DNA from: Pseudomonadota bacterium
GTDB taxonomy: Bacteria; Pseudomonadota; Gammaproteobacteria; Burkholderiales; Burkholderiaceae_B
Length of the DNA: 11,687 nucleotides
Assembly (NCBI GenBank): GCA_023432075.1
Contig: JAEYVD010000722.1
Coordinates: forward strand, 1-11,687
Reading direction: 5' to 3'
In this document: positions 1 to 7,229 of the stretch, piece by piece
Numbering within the stretch: the stretch's first letter is position 1
How the letters are laid out: each line of letters starts with the position of its first letter
Notes under the pieces: model-generated
The model's database searches: none
Seen by the model: only the letters and a program-made list of their open reading frames with translations
What the model was told of the DNA's origin: nothing
Program-made: the position numbers and the translations under genes

Positions 1-2
1 TT

Positions 3-3000
3 CCCTTGATGGTGACGGCGGCGCCGATAGCGCCGATCCTCATTGATGACCCAGAAGGCAACACGACTGTGGTTGTGGCCCCCGGCTCGAGCATCTCGGT
101 CAGCACGGGAGATGCAATCCGCGTGAATCACTTGGGCAACGCTGTGTCCGGCCCTGGCTTTACGGTGACTGCTGAAGGAGACGGACGTGGCGTGCATGCC
201 CACGGCGGTGGCAAGGTCAGAATGGCGAACAGCAAGATCCAGACGCAAGCCGGAGCCGCATTGTCCGCATCCCTGGAAAATAGCTCTATCCGCGCCGACT
301 ACTCCCTCCTCTCCTCGGAAGCAACGACCGTGCTTGCGACCAATGCGGGCCACATTGAACTGGTTGGCGGAACGGTGTCGGGATCGGGCGGCTTCGAGGC
401 GACAATCCGCGCTTCCGATGGCGGAGTCATCAAGGCAAGAGACCTTGAGATCAAGAGTATTGATCGCAACGGGGTGAACAGTTACGGCGTACGCGCCCAG
501 TTAGGGGGGCGCGTCGAGTTGTCCAACGTCATTCTCTCCAGTGAGGATGAGATGGGCACGGCGACGGGTGCGCGCATCTCGGTCCAAGACGCTGATTTCA
601 TGATGACGGACAGTCACGTCAAGGCAGGAAGCGTGCCGGGTGATGCGGGGTCTCTGCATGTGTCGGGTAGCGCCGTGGCGACCGTGCAAGGAAGCGTCAT
701 CGAGGGCAGCGTTACCGCTTCTGACGGTGTAACCCTGAGCATCGCCGACACGGTCGTGGGAGGGCCGCACAGCGTCTTCATTGGGGTGTACGTGTTGGGC
801 ACGACGGCATCCACGGTGTCGCTCGATAACGTGACGATCGGTAGCGAGGCCGTCGCAGTTACTGACGGTATCGTTGGGCGGCCCAACCAGATGATCATCG
901 CGCAGGACGTGGATATTCGCGCCAGCAGGTACGCGATCCGCAATGTCAACGGGGCGGCACAGGTTCAAGGGGGCACGCTGCGTGCAGGACGAGCCGGCCT
1001 GTATGCGTTTTCGGAGGATGACACGGCGCCAACAACGATTGTCGCCGTCGGCACGCATGTGCTGGCCGAAGCCAACAATGCGGCAGGGGTGGGGGCCGCA
1101 CAACGCGGTGCCCACGTTTCGCTGGACGGCGTCACGGTGGACGTGTCCGGCACAGGGGGAGCGGGGCTCCAGGCCACTGACGCGGCGCGCATCGACGCTG
1201 TCAATTCACAGCTGAATGGCCAGTCCACAAACTCGACCGGCGTGCAGTTGCTCGGAAACATAGGCTCCGGCGAAACGGCTGTTTCGCTGAACGGCACGCA
1301 AGTCATCATGACGGGTCAAAACGCAAACGGCGTGCAGAGCGTGCGCTACGAGCCGCAGGGCGCCAACTCGCTCGTGCTGTCGAACGGCAGCGACCTTCAG
1401 ACCCACGATGGTGTGGGGTTTCTCGTCAGGGGTGGAGATCACGACATCTCCGTCCAGAACGCCACTGTGATGACCCGGTCCGGCGGCGACGAAGCCAGCG
1501 GCATCCTGCTTAGGACGCAGGCGACCCCCGTCGCCGGAATCGTCCCGGGGCAACCGTACCAGACGCAACGCGTCACCCTGAACGCCACAGACGCGCTCCT
1601 GACGGGCGACGTGCTGACTTCCGACAGCGGCCGCGTCGACATCGGTCTGGCGAGCGGCAGCGAGTGGACCGGCGCGGTTCGTGCGGGGCAGGGTTCGGTC
1701 GACAGCGTCTCGATAGACGGCAGCAGCGTCTGGAACATGCGCGGCGACTCGGCCGTCAAGACCCTGACGAACGCGGGCGTCGTCCAGTTCGTGTCTCCGG
1801 GTGCGCAATCTGGATTCAAGACGCTTACCGTCTCCGATTACACCGGCGGCGGCACCTTGGTCATGAATACCCACCTGGGCGACGATACGTCTCTGACCGA
1901 CCGGCTTGTCGTGGACGGCGGAACGGTCACGGGCACCACCGGGCTGCGTGTCTTGAACGCCGGCGGCGCAGGCGCATTGACCACGCAAGGCATCCGGCTC
2001 GTGCAGGCCACCAACGGGGCGACGATTTCAGGCAGTGCTTTTTATCTGGACGCGAACTCGACTGGCTACCGGCCCTCAACCATCAGCCTGAATCTGAATG
2101 GCTACGACTATTTCTTGGTTCAGGGCGGCACGGGCGGCGTGGCGTCCGATTGGTATCTGACGTCGACGACGCTGCCGGAAGAAGGCGGCGCCACGGATCC
2201 GGGCGGTCAGACGCCGCCGGGCGGCGGTACCGAGACGCCTCCCGGCAGCGGGACCGAGACCCCGCCGGGTAGCGGTACCGAGACGCCTCCCGGTAGCGGG
2301 ACCGAGACGCCGCCGGGTAGCGGCACTGAAACTCCGCCGGGTAGTGGCCCCGGAACGCCTCCCGGCAGTGGCGCCGGCATGCCCGGTTCTGCGCCGGGCA
2401 AGCTGCAGAACGTCTCACCGGAAAACGGCGCGCATGTCGGCAATCAGGTCGCGGCGACCCGGATGTTCGTGCATCGCCTGGCGGATCGGACCGTGGCGCA
2501 AACGTCGGCAGGTCAATCTGCGCCCGGCAGCGCGTCCCGGGCGCTGTGGGCACGTACCGAGGGCGCGCGGCACACCGGCATGAAACTTCAGGAAGGCCAG
2601 GTCAGCATCGACACCGACACCGCCATGCTGCAGATGGGCGCCGACCTCGTGAGCACGCGACTGGGTCAGCAAGGCGTCCTGAAGGCAGGGGTCATGGCCG
2701 GCGCGGGCGAGGCGCGCACGAACGCCACCTCCCAACTCATCCACCCAGGCACCGGCATGGCGATGCGTGCCGATGCCCGAGGCAAGGTCACTGGGTATTC
2801 GGTGGGCATCTATGCCACCGCTTATGCCGACGATGCCACCCGCTTGGGCGCGTATGCCGATTCGTGGTTGCAGTTCGGCCGCTACTCCAACGAGATCAGT
2901 AGCGAACTGGGCTCGGCCCGCTATCGCTCGAACACCTGGACGGCGTCGGTGGAAGCGGGATACGCACTCAAGCCCTTCGCCGCCGATTCCGCGTTGGGTG

Positions 3001-3392
3001 CGATGGTCGTCGTGCCGCAAGCCCAACTGGCCTACACGCGATACAACGCCCAGGACGCTATGCTGCCCAGCATGACGCTGAAAAACTCGCCCGCCAGTTC
3101 AGTCACTTCGCGCGTGGGTGTCCGTGCGTACCCGCTTGGCAACGACGCCGCCACGTCCCCGGTGAGGCCTTACGTCGAAGCCAATTGGCTGCACAACTCG
3201 GGCAGCGCGAAAGCCAACGTCGGCGCATCGACCTTTCAGGCAACGCCCATGCGCGACGCCGCTGAACTGCGAATCGGCGTGGCAGGCAATGTCCGCGAGT
3301 CGTGGCAGGTTAGCGGCGAGCTGTTCGGCCAAGCTGGAAACGGCGGGCAGCGCGGCTACGGCGGCATGTTGAACGTCGGGTATCGTTGGTAA
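3..3392 (+). CDS. Pertactin-like autotransporter (5'-truncated by window)
   Basis: Type Va autotransporter: an outer-membrane beta-barrel exports an N-terminal beta-helical passenger to the cell surface, usually as an adhesin. The frame is open to the left edge. No signal peptide or ribosome site is visible and the first residues already look like passenger, so the true start lies upstream. Residue numbers count from position 6. Residues 1 to about 575 are Gly/Ser/Val/Thr-rich, with degenerate beta-helix repeats. About 576-720 resembles the pertactin-family end of the passenger (W at 576, WYLTS at 716-720). A Pro/Gly repeat linker (734-789) and a helical linker follow. The barrel runs from about 845 (ALWARTEG) to 1128, ending in GYRW with a terminal aromatic residue. 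I see no cysteine, as is common for exported passengers. The ligand is unknown. An RGD triplet lies at 579-581. The family call is firm; the host-binding role is inferred. Confidence 0.93.
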   Translation, partial: PLMVTAAPIAPILIDDPEGNTTVVVAPGSSISVSTGDAIRVNHLGNAVSGPGFTVTAEGDGRGVHAHGGGKVRMANSKIQTQAGAALSASLENSSIRADYSLLSSEATTVLATNAGHIELVGGTVSGSGGFEATIRASDGGVIKARDLEIKSIDRNGVNSYGVRAQLGGRVELSNVILSSEDEMGTATGARISVQDADFMMTDSHVKAGSVPGDAGSLHVSGSAVATVQGSVIEGSVTASDGVTLSIADTVVGGPHSVFIGVYVLGTTASTVSLDNVTIGSEAVAVTDGIVGRPNQMIIAQDVDIRASRYAIRNVNGAAQVQGGTLRAGRAGLYAFSEDDTAPTTIVAVGTHVLAEANNAAGVGAAQRGAHVSLDGVTVDVSGTGGAGLQATDAARIDAVNSQLNGQSTNSTGVQLLGNIGSGETAVSLNGTQVIMTGQNANGVQSVRYEPQGANSLVLSNGSDLQTHDGVGFLVRGGDHDISVQNATVMTRSGGDEASGILLRTQATPVAGIVPGQPYQTQRVTLNATDALLTGDVLTSDSGRVDIGLASGSEWTGAVRAGQGSVDSVSIDGSSVWNMRGDSAVKTLTNAGVVQFVSPGAQSGFKTLTVSDYTGGGTLVMNTHLGDDTSLTDRLVVDGGTVTGTTGLRVLNAGGAGALTTQGIRLVQATNGATISGSAFYLDANSTGYRPSTISLNLNGYDYFLVQGGTGGVASDWYLTSTTLPEEGGATDPGGQTPPGGGTETPPGSGTETPPGSGTETPPGSGTETPPGSGTETPPGSGPGTPPGSGAGMPGSAPGKLQNVSPENGAHVGNQVAATRMFVHRLADRTVAQTSAGQSAPGSASRALWARTEGARHTGMKLQEGQVSIDTDTAMLQMGADLVSTRLGQQGVLKAGVMAGAGEARTNATSQLIHPGTGMAMRADARGKVTGYSVGIYATAYADDATRLGAYADSWLQFGRYSNEISSELGSARYRSNTWTASVEAGYALKPFAADSALGAMVVVPQAQLAYTRYNAQDAMLPSMTLKNSPASSVTSRVGVRAYPLGNDAATSPVRPYVEANWLHNSGSAKANVGASTFQATPMRDAAELRIGVAGNVRESWQVSGELFGQAGNGGQRGYGGMLNVGYRW
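2205..2372 (+). repeat. 24-bp tandem repeat coding a TETPPGSG linker
   Basis: Seven consecutive 24-bp units lie in frame inside the autotransporter gene. The outer units are degenerate (GQTPPGGG first, PGTPPGSG last). The five central units at 2229-2348 all encode TETPPGSG. Units 1 and 3 differ at one base and units 2 and 4 at two bases, while units 1 and 2 differ at five. This suggests growth by duplication of a 48-bp pair. The tract sits between passenger and barrel, where pertactin also carries a proline-rich repeat. Each unit is a multiple of three, so copy-number change would preserve the reading frame. Confidence 0.95.
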
Positions 3393-3475
3393 CCACAAGC
3401 CGCGCAGGCCGCGCCATGCGGGCGGCCGTTGCCAGCCGGGGCTGTCTGCGCTCCCACGTCTGGCACCCCGGCGGT

Positions 3476-4321
3476 TCACGCCGCGCGCTTGTTGAAGATC
3501 ACGAGCGACACGCCGGTCAACACCAGCGCCGATGCCGCGATCAGCAACGCGGTCATCGGTTCGTCAAGAAACACCGTCCCGCCCAGCGCCGCCAGCACCG
3601 GCACGCTGAGCTGCACGGTGGCGGCGCGCGTCACGGTCAACTGTTTGAGCGCGGCGTACCACAGGATGTAGCCCAGCCCCGAGGTCACCGCGCCAGAGGC
3701 CACCGCATAGGCCGCGCCGGCGGTATCGAACCGAACGTGGGAGGCGGCCAATTGCGCAAGCAGCAGCGCCACCGCGACGGGCGCTGCCCGGATGAAATTT
3801 CCCGCCGTCGCGGCGGCCGGATTCTTCGCGCCCCGGCCCAGTAGCGAATAGATGCTCCATGCCACCCCGGACAGAATCATCAGCAATCCGTAGAACACAG
3901 GTGGTGCATTGGCGCTGGGCCATATCAACGCGACGAGCCCGGCAACCGCCAGTGCCGTGCCGGCCCATTGCATTACCGCCAACCGTTCCCCAACCGCCAG
4001 GCCATACAGAATCATGCTGATCTGGATGGCCCCGAAAAGCAGCAGGGCGCCTGTGCCCGCAGGCACATGCGTATAGGCATACGAGAACGCGAGCGCATAA
4101 CCCACCAGCGCCAGCGCGCCCGCCCACGTGCCTTCGACACGCCCGGTCTGCCGGCGAAGCGCCAGCACCAGGCACAGCATCAGCGCGCCCGACACGATGC
4201 GGATGGTGAAGAAGGTGGTGGGATCAATGGCCGTCTGCTTGAGCGCGACCCGGCAAAGCAGCGAGTTGCCGGCAAAGGCCAGCATGGCCAATAGGGTGAG
4301 CGAGAAGAGGCGGAAGGTCAT
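3476..4321 (-). CDS. EamA-family (DMT superfamily) transporter
   Basis: This is an inner-membrane metabolite transporter of 281 residues, the usual length for a ten-helix EamA/DMT permease. Two homologous halves are visible: about 5-135 (LLAMLAFAGNSLLCRVAL, then FFTIRIVSGALML, with the first half ending near ALIWPSA) and about 143-277 (FYGLLMILSGVAWSIYSLLGRG, ending with FLDEPMTALLIAASALVLTGVSLVIF). The F-L-D-E-P motif before the last two helices is typical of the family. Members export or import amino acids, nucleotides or other small metabolites, and the substrate cannot be read from the sequence. The ATG at 4321 fits the first helix, although no good ribosome site precedes it. It lies 113 bp downstream of the LysR gene on the same strand, so co-transcription is possible but not shown. 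It converges on the autotransporter. Confidence 0.9.
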   Translation of the reverse strand: MTFRLFSLTLLAMLAFAGNSLLCRVALKQTAIDPTTFFTIRIVSGALMLCLVLALRRQTGRVEGTWAGALALVGYALAFSYAYTHVPAGTGALLLFGAIQISMILYGLAVGERLAVMQWAGTALAVAGLVALIWPSANAPPVFYGLLMILSGVAWSIYSLLGRGAKNPAAATAGNFIRAAPVAVALLLAQLAASHVRFDTAGAAYAVASGAVTSGLGYILWYAALKQLTVTRAATVQLSVPVLAALGGTVFLDEPMTALLIAASALVLTGVSLVIFNKRAA

Positions 4322-4434
4322 GGCGAAGGACGCGGCAAGCCTTGGGTACCAGTCTTCAGTGGGAACGGCTTACGGCTATCGTACGCCTGGCGAGAGGCCG
4401 GCTCTACGTGCGCCGCCGCAAACCGCTGCTTCCT
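4322..4434. other. Intergenic gap between LysR and EamA genes
   Basis: This 113-bp gap separates the stop of the LysR gene from the start of the EamA gene, both on the minus strand. I see no convincing terminator (only a 4-bp AGAG/CTCT stem near 4393-4405), no clear promoter and no short gene. It could be a leader within one transcript or hold a weak EamA promoter. Confidence 0.4.
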
Positions 4435-5328
4435 TTACTGCGCGGCCTGGGCGGCTTCGCGGAACCGCTGCACCAGCGCGGACCCATCCTCCGAACGATA
4501 CGCCAGCAATACCTGGCTTTGCGCATCCGGCGTGTCCAGCTCGCGATAGGCCACGCCGGGAATGCCCGTCTTCATGTAGGTGTCGGGCAGGATCGAGATG
4601 CCCATTCCTGCCGCCACCAGGCCGATGATGGTCGCGCCTTCGCGCGCTTCCTGGCCCACCTGCGGGGCAAAGCCCGCGCGGCTGGCCAGCACGCCCACGT
4701 GGTCGAACAAGCCGCAGCCCAGCCCGCGCGGGAACAGGATGAAGGACTCGTCCGCCAGATCGGTCATCGACAACGGCGCGTTGCGGCGCGCCAGCGGATG
4801 CGATTGGGGCAGGGCGGCCATGAGCCGGTCGGTCCACAGCGGCAGCGTCGCGATATTGGGCGGCGGCACGAACAGGATGGACGGGCGCAGAAAGCCCACG
4901 TCGATGTCCTTGGACGCCAGCGCGCGCAGTTGCTGTCCGGTGGACTGGTGGCTCAGGTCCACACCCACGCCCGGAAAATCCGTGCGAAAGGCGTGCACGA
5001 TGCGAGGGAACGCGTCGAACATCGGCACAGACGCCGTGAATGCCACGCGGATCTCGCCGGTTTCACCCAGCGCGGACTGCCGCACGACCTCGCCCGCGCG
5101 TTCCAGATGCGCCAGCGCGCGGCGCGCCTGATCCAGGAACAACGCGCCCGCCTGCGTCAGTTCCACGCTGCGGCTCGTGCGCGTCAAGAGCGGCGACCCC
5201 AGTTCCTCTTCCAGCGCCTTGATCTGCAGGCTGAGCGGCGGCTGGCTGACATGCAGCCGGCGCGCGGCCTGGCTGAAGCTCAGTTCCTCGGCGACGGCGA
5301 CGAAGTAACGCAGTTGGCGAAAATCCAT
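4435..5328 (-). CDS. LysR-type transcriptional regulator
   Basis: LysR-family DNA-binding regulator of 297 residues, the family's usual length. The N-terminal winged helix-turn-helix covers residues 1 to about 62: it opens with MDFRQLRYFVAVAEELSF, the recognition region is AARRLHVSQPPLSLQIKALE, and the wing is LLTRTSRSVELTQAG. The rest is the periplasmic-binding-like effector domain (about 90-290). I chose the ATG at 5328 because it gives the canonical LysR N-terminus. An in-frame extension to 5436 would add 36 non-homologous residues across the regulatory region. The gene is divergent from the Bug-hydratase-aldolase block with 110 bp between starts, the standard LysR arrangement, so it most likely controls that block and itself. 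The effector is unknown. By analogy with GalR of Pseudomonas putida it could be an aromatic acid or a pathway intermediate. Confidence 0.93.
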   Translation of the reverse strand: MDFRQLRYFVAVAEELSFSQAARRLHVSQPPLSLQIKALEEELGSPLLTRTSRSVELTQAGALFLDQARRALAHLERAGEVVRQSALGETGEIRVAFTASVPMFDAFPRIVHAFRTDFPGVGVDLSHQSTGQQLRALASKDIDVGFLRPSILFVPPPNIATLPLWTDRLMAALPQSHPLARRNAPLSMTDLADESFILFPRGLGCGLFDHVGVLASRAGFAPQVGQEAREGATIIGLVAAGMGISILPDTYMKTGIPGVAYRELDTPDAQSQVLLAYRSEDGSALVQRFREAAQAAQ

Positions 5329-5332
5329 ATTG

Positions 5333-5347
5333 ATTTGGAAAGCAAAT
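5333..5347. promoter_or_regulatory. LysR box (T-N11-A dyad)
   Basis: ATTTG-GAAAG-CAAAT is a perfect 5-bp inverted repeat around a 5-bp centre. T5334 and A5346 satisfy the T-N11-A rule for LysR recognition sites. It begins 4 bp upstream of the LysR start codon, so binding there would cover the LysR translation-start region (autorepression). It lies about 90 bp upstream of the Bug start, where a LysR recognition site could activate the divergent operon. Confidence 0.6.
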
Positions 5348-5390
5348 AGATCGTCGTGGAAAACGGTATTGGACGGTATGAGTGTACAGC

Positions 5391-5403
5391 GCGCATCATG
5401 CGC
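5391..5403. promoter_or_regulatory. Perfect 6-1-6 palindrome upstream of the Bug gene
   Basis: GCGCAT-C-ATGCGC is a perfect inverted repeat with a single-base centre, ending 35 bp before the Bug start codon. The position suits an operator overlapping the core promoter or a hairpin in the leader. The binding protein is unknown. Confidence 0.45.
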
Positions 5404-5427
5404 CCATACCAACACGCATAACGACAC

Positions 5428-5433
5428 AGGAGA
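5428..5433 (+). promoter_or_regulatory. Ribosome binding site of the Bug gene
   Basis: AGGAGA lies five bases before the ATG at 5439. This decides the start against an in-frame GTG at 5382 that would put 19 extra residues before the signal peptide. Confidence 0.85.
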
Positions 5434-5438
5434 CAACC

Positions 5439-6443
5439 ATGAAGGCTTACGCGCCGTCCCGGTCCCGCCGCACCTTTGCCGCCGCCGCAGCAGTAAGCGC
5501 CCTGATGGCCGCGATGCTGGCGCCGCTGCCGGCAGCCGCCCAGGGCGCCTATCCCGACAAGCCGATCCGCATCGTGGTGCCCTACGCCGCGGGTGGCGGG
5601 GTCGACATCGTCACCCGCCTGGTCAGCCAGAAAATGGGCGACGCGCTGAAGCAGACGATCATCGTCGACAACCGCCCCGGCGCGGCGACGAACATCGGCA
5701 TGGACGCGGTGGCGCGCGCTCCGGCGGACGGCTACACGCTGCTGACCGCATCGAACACGCTGGCCGCCAACGGCGCGCTGTTCTCCAAGCTGACCTTTGA
5801 CCCCGCGCGCGACTTCACGCCGGTGGGCGCGATCGGTTATGCGCCGCTGGCGGTGGTGGTGCCCGTCGAATCGTCGTTCAAGACCTTGAAGGATCTGACC
5901 GACTACGGCCGCGCGCACCCTGACAAGCTGACCTACGCGTCGGCCGGCAATGGCAGCTCGGGCCATCTGGCCAGCGAACTGCTCAAGCGCGAGAGCGGCA
6001 TGAAGGCGCTGCACGTGCCGTACAAGGGCGGCTCGCCCGCGGTCACGGATCTGTTGGGGCAGCGGATCTCCTTCATGTCGATCAATCCGCTGGAAGTCGT
6101 CTCACACGTCAAGGCGGGCAAGCTGCGCGCGCTGGCCGTGCTGGACGACGAGCCGGCGAGCATGCTGCCCGACGTGCCCACCGTGGTGTCGCAAGGCCTG
6201 CCGGGTGCGATGGCCACCGTGTGGTGGGGACTCATCGGCCCCAAGGATCTTCCGCCCGACGTCACCGCAAAGCTCAACGCCGCGCTGCAATCCGCGCTGA
6301 ATGACCCAGACGTGAAGAAGCGCTTTGCCGAGATGGGCGCGGTGGTCACGCCCGGCACGGACAAGCAGTTTGGCGAATTCGTGGCGGCTGAAACCACCAA
6401 ATGGACCAAGGTCATCAAGGACGCGGGCATCAAGGCCGATTGA
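5439..6443 (+). CDS. Bug-family (TctC-type) periplasmic solute-binding protein
   Basis: Periplasmic binding component of the tripartite tricarboxylate transporter type, 334 residues, the usual length. The signal peptide covers residues 1-34 (AAA before Q35). It carries SRRTF at 9-13, which resembles a Tat motif, so export may be by Tat or Sec. The mature protein opens with the Bug hallmark YPDKPIRIVVPYAAGGGVD, with D56 in the conserved carboxylate-binding loop. DNRPGA (77-82) and YASAGNGSSGH plus VPYKGG follow, all family signatures. Family members bind carboxylates, amino acids or aromatic acids. No TctA/TctB membrane subunits are in the window, so it would share a permease encoded elsewhere or act in sensing. 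It is the first gene of the block with the hydratase and aldolase, which suggests its ligand is a substrate of that pathway. Confidence 0.92.
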   Translation: MKAYAPSRSRRTFAAAAAVSALMAAMLAPLPAAAQGAYPDKPIRIVVPYAAGGGVDIVTRLVSQKMGDALKQTIIVDNRPGAATNIGMDAVARAPADGYTLLTASNTLAANGALFSKLTFDPARDFTPVGAIGYAPLAVVVPVESSFKTLKDLTDYGRAHPDKLTYASAGNGSSGHLASELLKRESGMKALHVPYKGGSPAVTDLLGQRISFMSINPLEVVSHVKAGKLRALAVLDDEPASMLPDVPTVVSQGLPGAMATVWWGLIGPKDLPPDVTAKLNAALQSALNDPDVKKRFAEMGAVVTPGTDKQFGEFVAAETTKWTKVIKDAGIKAD

Positions 6444-6458
6444 TGGCCTTTGCGCCAG

Positions 6459-6484
6459 CCCGGGGCCGCGGCGCGGCCCGCGGG
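6459..6484 (+). other. Intercistronic GC hairpin between Bug gene and galB
   Basis: In the 66-bp gap, GGGCCGC (6463-6469) pairs perfectly with GCGGCCC (6473-6479) around a 3-base loop. CCC (6459-6461) can pair with GGG (6482-6484) outside a small internal loop. No T-run follows, so it is not a typical terminator. A 3'-end stabiliser or partial attenuator that lets the binding protein be made in excess over the enzymes is more likely. Confidence 0.6.
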
Positions 6485-6497
6485 CGAAACACTGCAT

Positions 6498-6503
6498 AAA
6501 GGA
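6498..6503 (+). promoter_or_regulatory. Ribosome binding site of galB
   Basis: AAAGGA lies six bases before the ATG at 6510. It fixes that start over an upstream in-frame ATG at 6450, which would add 20 residues translated from the hairpin region. Confidence 0.8.
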
Positions 6504-6509
6504 ACTGAA

Positions 6510-7229
6510 ATGGAACGGCAAAAGAACGCGCTGGTCGTCAGCGCGCACTCCGCGGACTTTGTGTGGCGCGCGGGTGGCGCCATCGCGCTGTACGCCAAGC
6601 GCGGCTGGAAAATCACCGTGGTGTGCCTGTCGTTTGGCGAACGCGGCGAATCCGCCAAGCTGTGGAAGCAGCCCGGCATGACGCTGGAGCGGGTCAAGGC
6701 CGACCGCCGCGACGAGGCGCGCCTGGCCGCCGGCATCCTGGGTGCCGACATCCGCTTCATGGACTGCGGCGACTATCCCTTGCGCGTATCGGACGAAGCG
6801 CTGTTCGAGCTGGTGGACGTCTACCGCGAATTGCAGCCGGAGTTCGTGCTGACGCATTCGCAGAAAGACCCGTACAACTTCGACCATCCGCTGGCGACGC
6901 ACGTGGCGCAGGAAGCCCGCGTGATCGCGCAGGCGCATGGGCACCATCCGGAGCAAGCGGTGCTGGGCGCACCGCCCGTATTCCTCTTTGAGCCGCATCA
7001 GCCCGAACAGTGCGAATGGAAGCCCGAAGTGCTGCTGGATATCTCCGAAGTCTGGGACCAGAAGCGCCGGGCCTTTGAGACCATGGCCGCGCAGGAACAC
7101 CTGTGGGAGTACTACACCCGCGTCGCCCTGCAACGCGGCGTGCAGGCGTCGCGCAACTCGAACCTGAAGATTAAATACGCCGAGGGCTATCAGCGCGTGT
7201 TCCCGCAGGTCACCGGAGAATTGGCATGA
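6510..7229 (+). CDS. galB: PIG-L-fold 4-oxalomesaconate hydratase (GalB type)
   Basis: A 239-residue cytosolic protein of the PIG-L/LmbE fold. In deacetylases of this fold the motif is AHPDD; here it is AHSAD (12-16). The zinc ligands H13 and D16 are kept, but the general-base Asp position is A15. The third zinc ligand is probably H126 in NFDHPLATH, the position of the last His in the usual [14 protein letters not shown] (43-52) is a further conserved-looking loop. Loss of the deacetylase base and the directly adjoining CHA aldolase gene point to the GalB branch, which hydrates 4-oxalomesaconate (4-carboxy-2-hydroxymuconate) to 4-carboxy-4-hydroxy-2-oxoadipate in gallate and protocatechuate 4,5-cleavage. 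It overlaps the next gene by 4 bp (ATGA), so the two are probably translationally coupled. A generic PIG-L deacetylase remains the alternative. Confidence 0.78.
   Translation: MERQKNALVVSAHSADFVWRAGGAIALYAKRGWKITVVCLSFGERGESAKLWKQPGMTLERVKADRRDEARLAAGILGADIRFMDCGDYPLRVSDEALFELVDVYRELQPEFVLTHSQKDPYNFDHPLATHVAQEARVIAQAHGHHPEQAVLGAPPVFLFEPHQPEQCEWKPEVLLDISEVWDQKRRAFETMAAQEHLWEYYTRVALQRGVQASRNSNLKIKYAEGYQRVFPQVTGELA

Larger units (their letters stand above)
5329..5438. promoter_or_regulatory. Divergent promoter/operator region, LysR gene and Bug operon
   Basis: This 110-bp region between divergent start codons must hold both promoters. It contains three ordered elements: a LysR-type dyad next to the LysR start (5333-5347), a 7-bp direct repeat with 10-bp period (5363-5379) and a perfect 6-1-6 palindrome (5391-5403). 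It is less GC-rich than the flanking genes. A TTGGAC at 5369-5374 could be a -35 element for the Bug operon, but no good -10 element was found at ideal spacing, as is common for activator-dependent promoters. Confidence 0.65.

Noticed and set aside
1206..1988. 260-codon minus-strand open frame inside the autotransporter
   Set aside because: The composition (Arg, His, Asp rich) is typical of a complementary-strand shadow. There is no ribosome site or domain, and the plus frame is a convincing autotransporter.
2205..2372. CRISPR-like array
   Set aside because: The repeats are contiguous 24-bp coding units with no spacers, in frame within the autotransporter linker.
3393..3475. Terminator between the convergent autotransporter and EamA genes
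   Set aside because: Only short stems (CAGCC/GGCTG with a 2-base loop; CGGCG/CGCCG overlapping the EamA stop) and no T-run are present, so no specific structure can be supported.
5329..5436. N-terminal extension of the LysR protein by 36 residues
   Set aside because: It would run through the divergent operator region. The canonical LysR N-terminus MDFRQLRYF begins at 5328.
5382..5438. GTG start giving a longer Bug protein
   Set aside because: It would place 19 residues ahead of the signal peptide, while a strong AGGAGA serves the ATG at 5439.
6450..6509. Upstream ATG for the PIG-L protein
   Set aside because: The added 20 residues are translated from the GC hairpin and lack family similarity. 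AAAGGA precedes the ATG at 6510.
6510..7229. Calling the PIG-L protein an N-acetylglucosamine-type deacetylase
   Set aside because: The catalytic Asp position is Ala, and the gene overlaps a CHA aldolase gene, so a GalB-type hydratase is the better reading.
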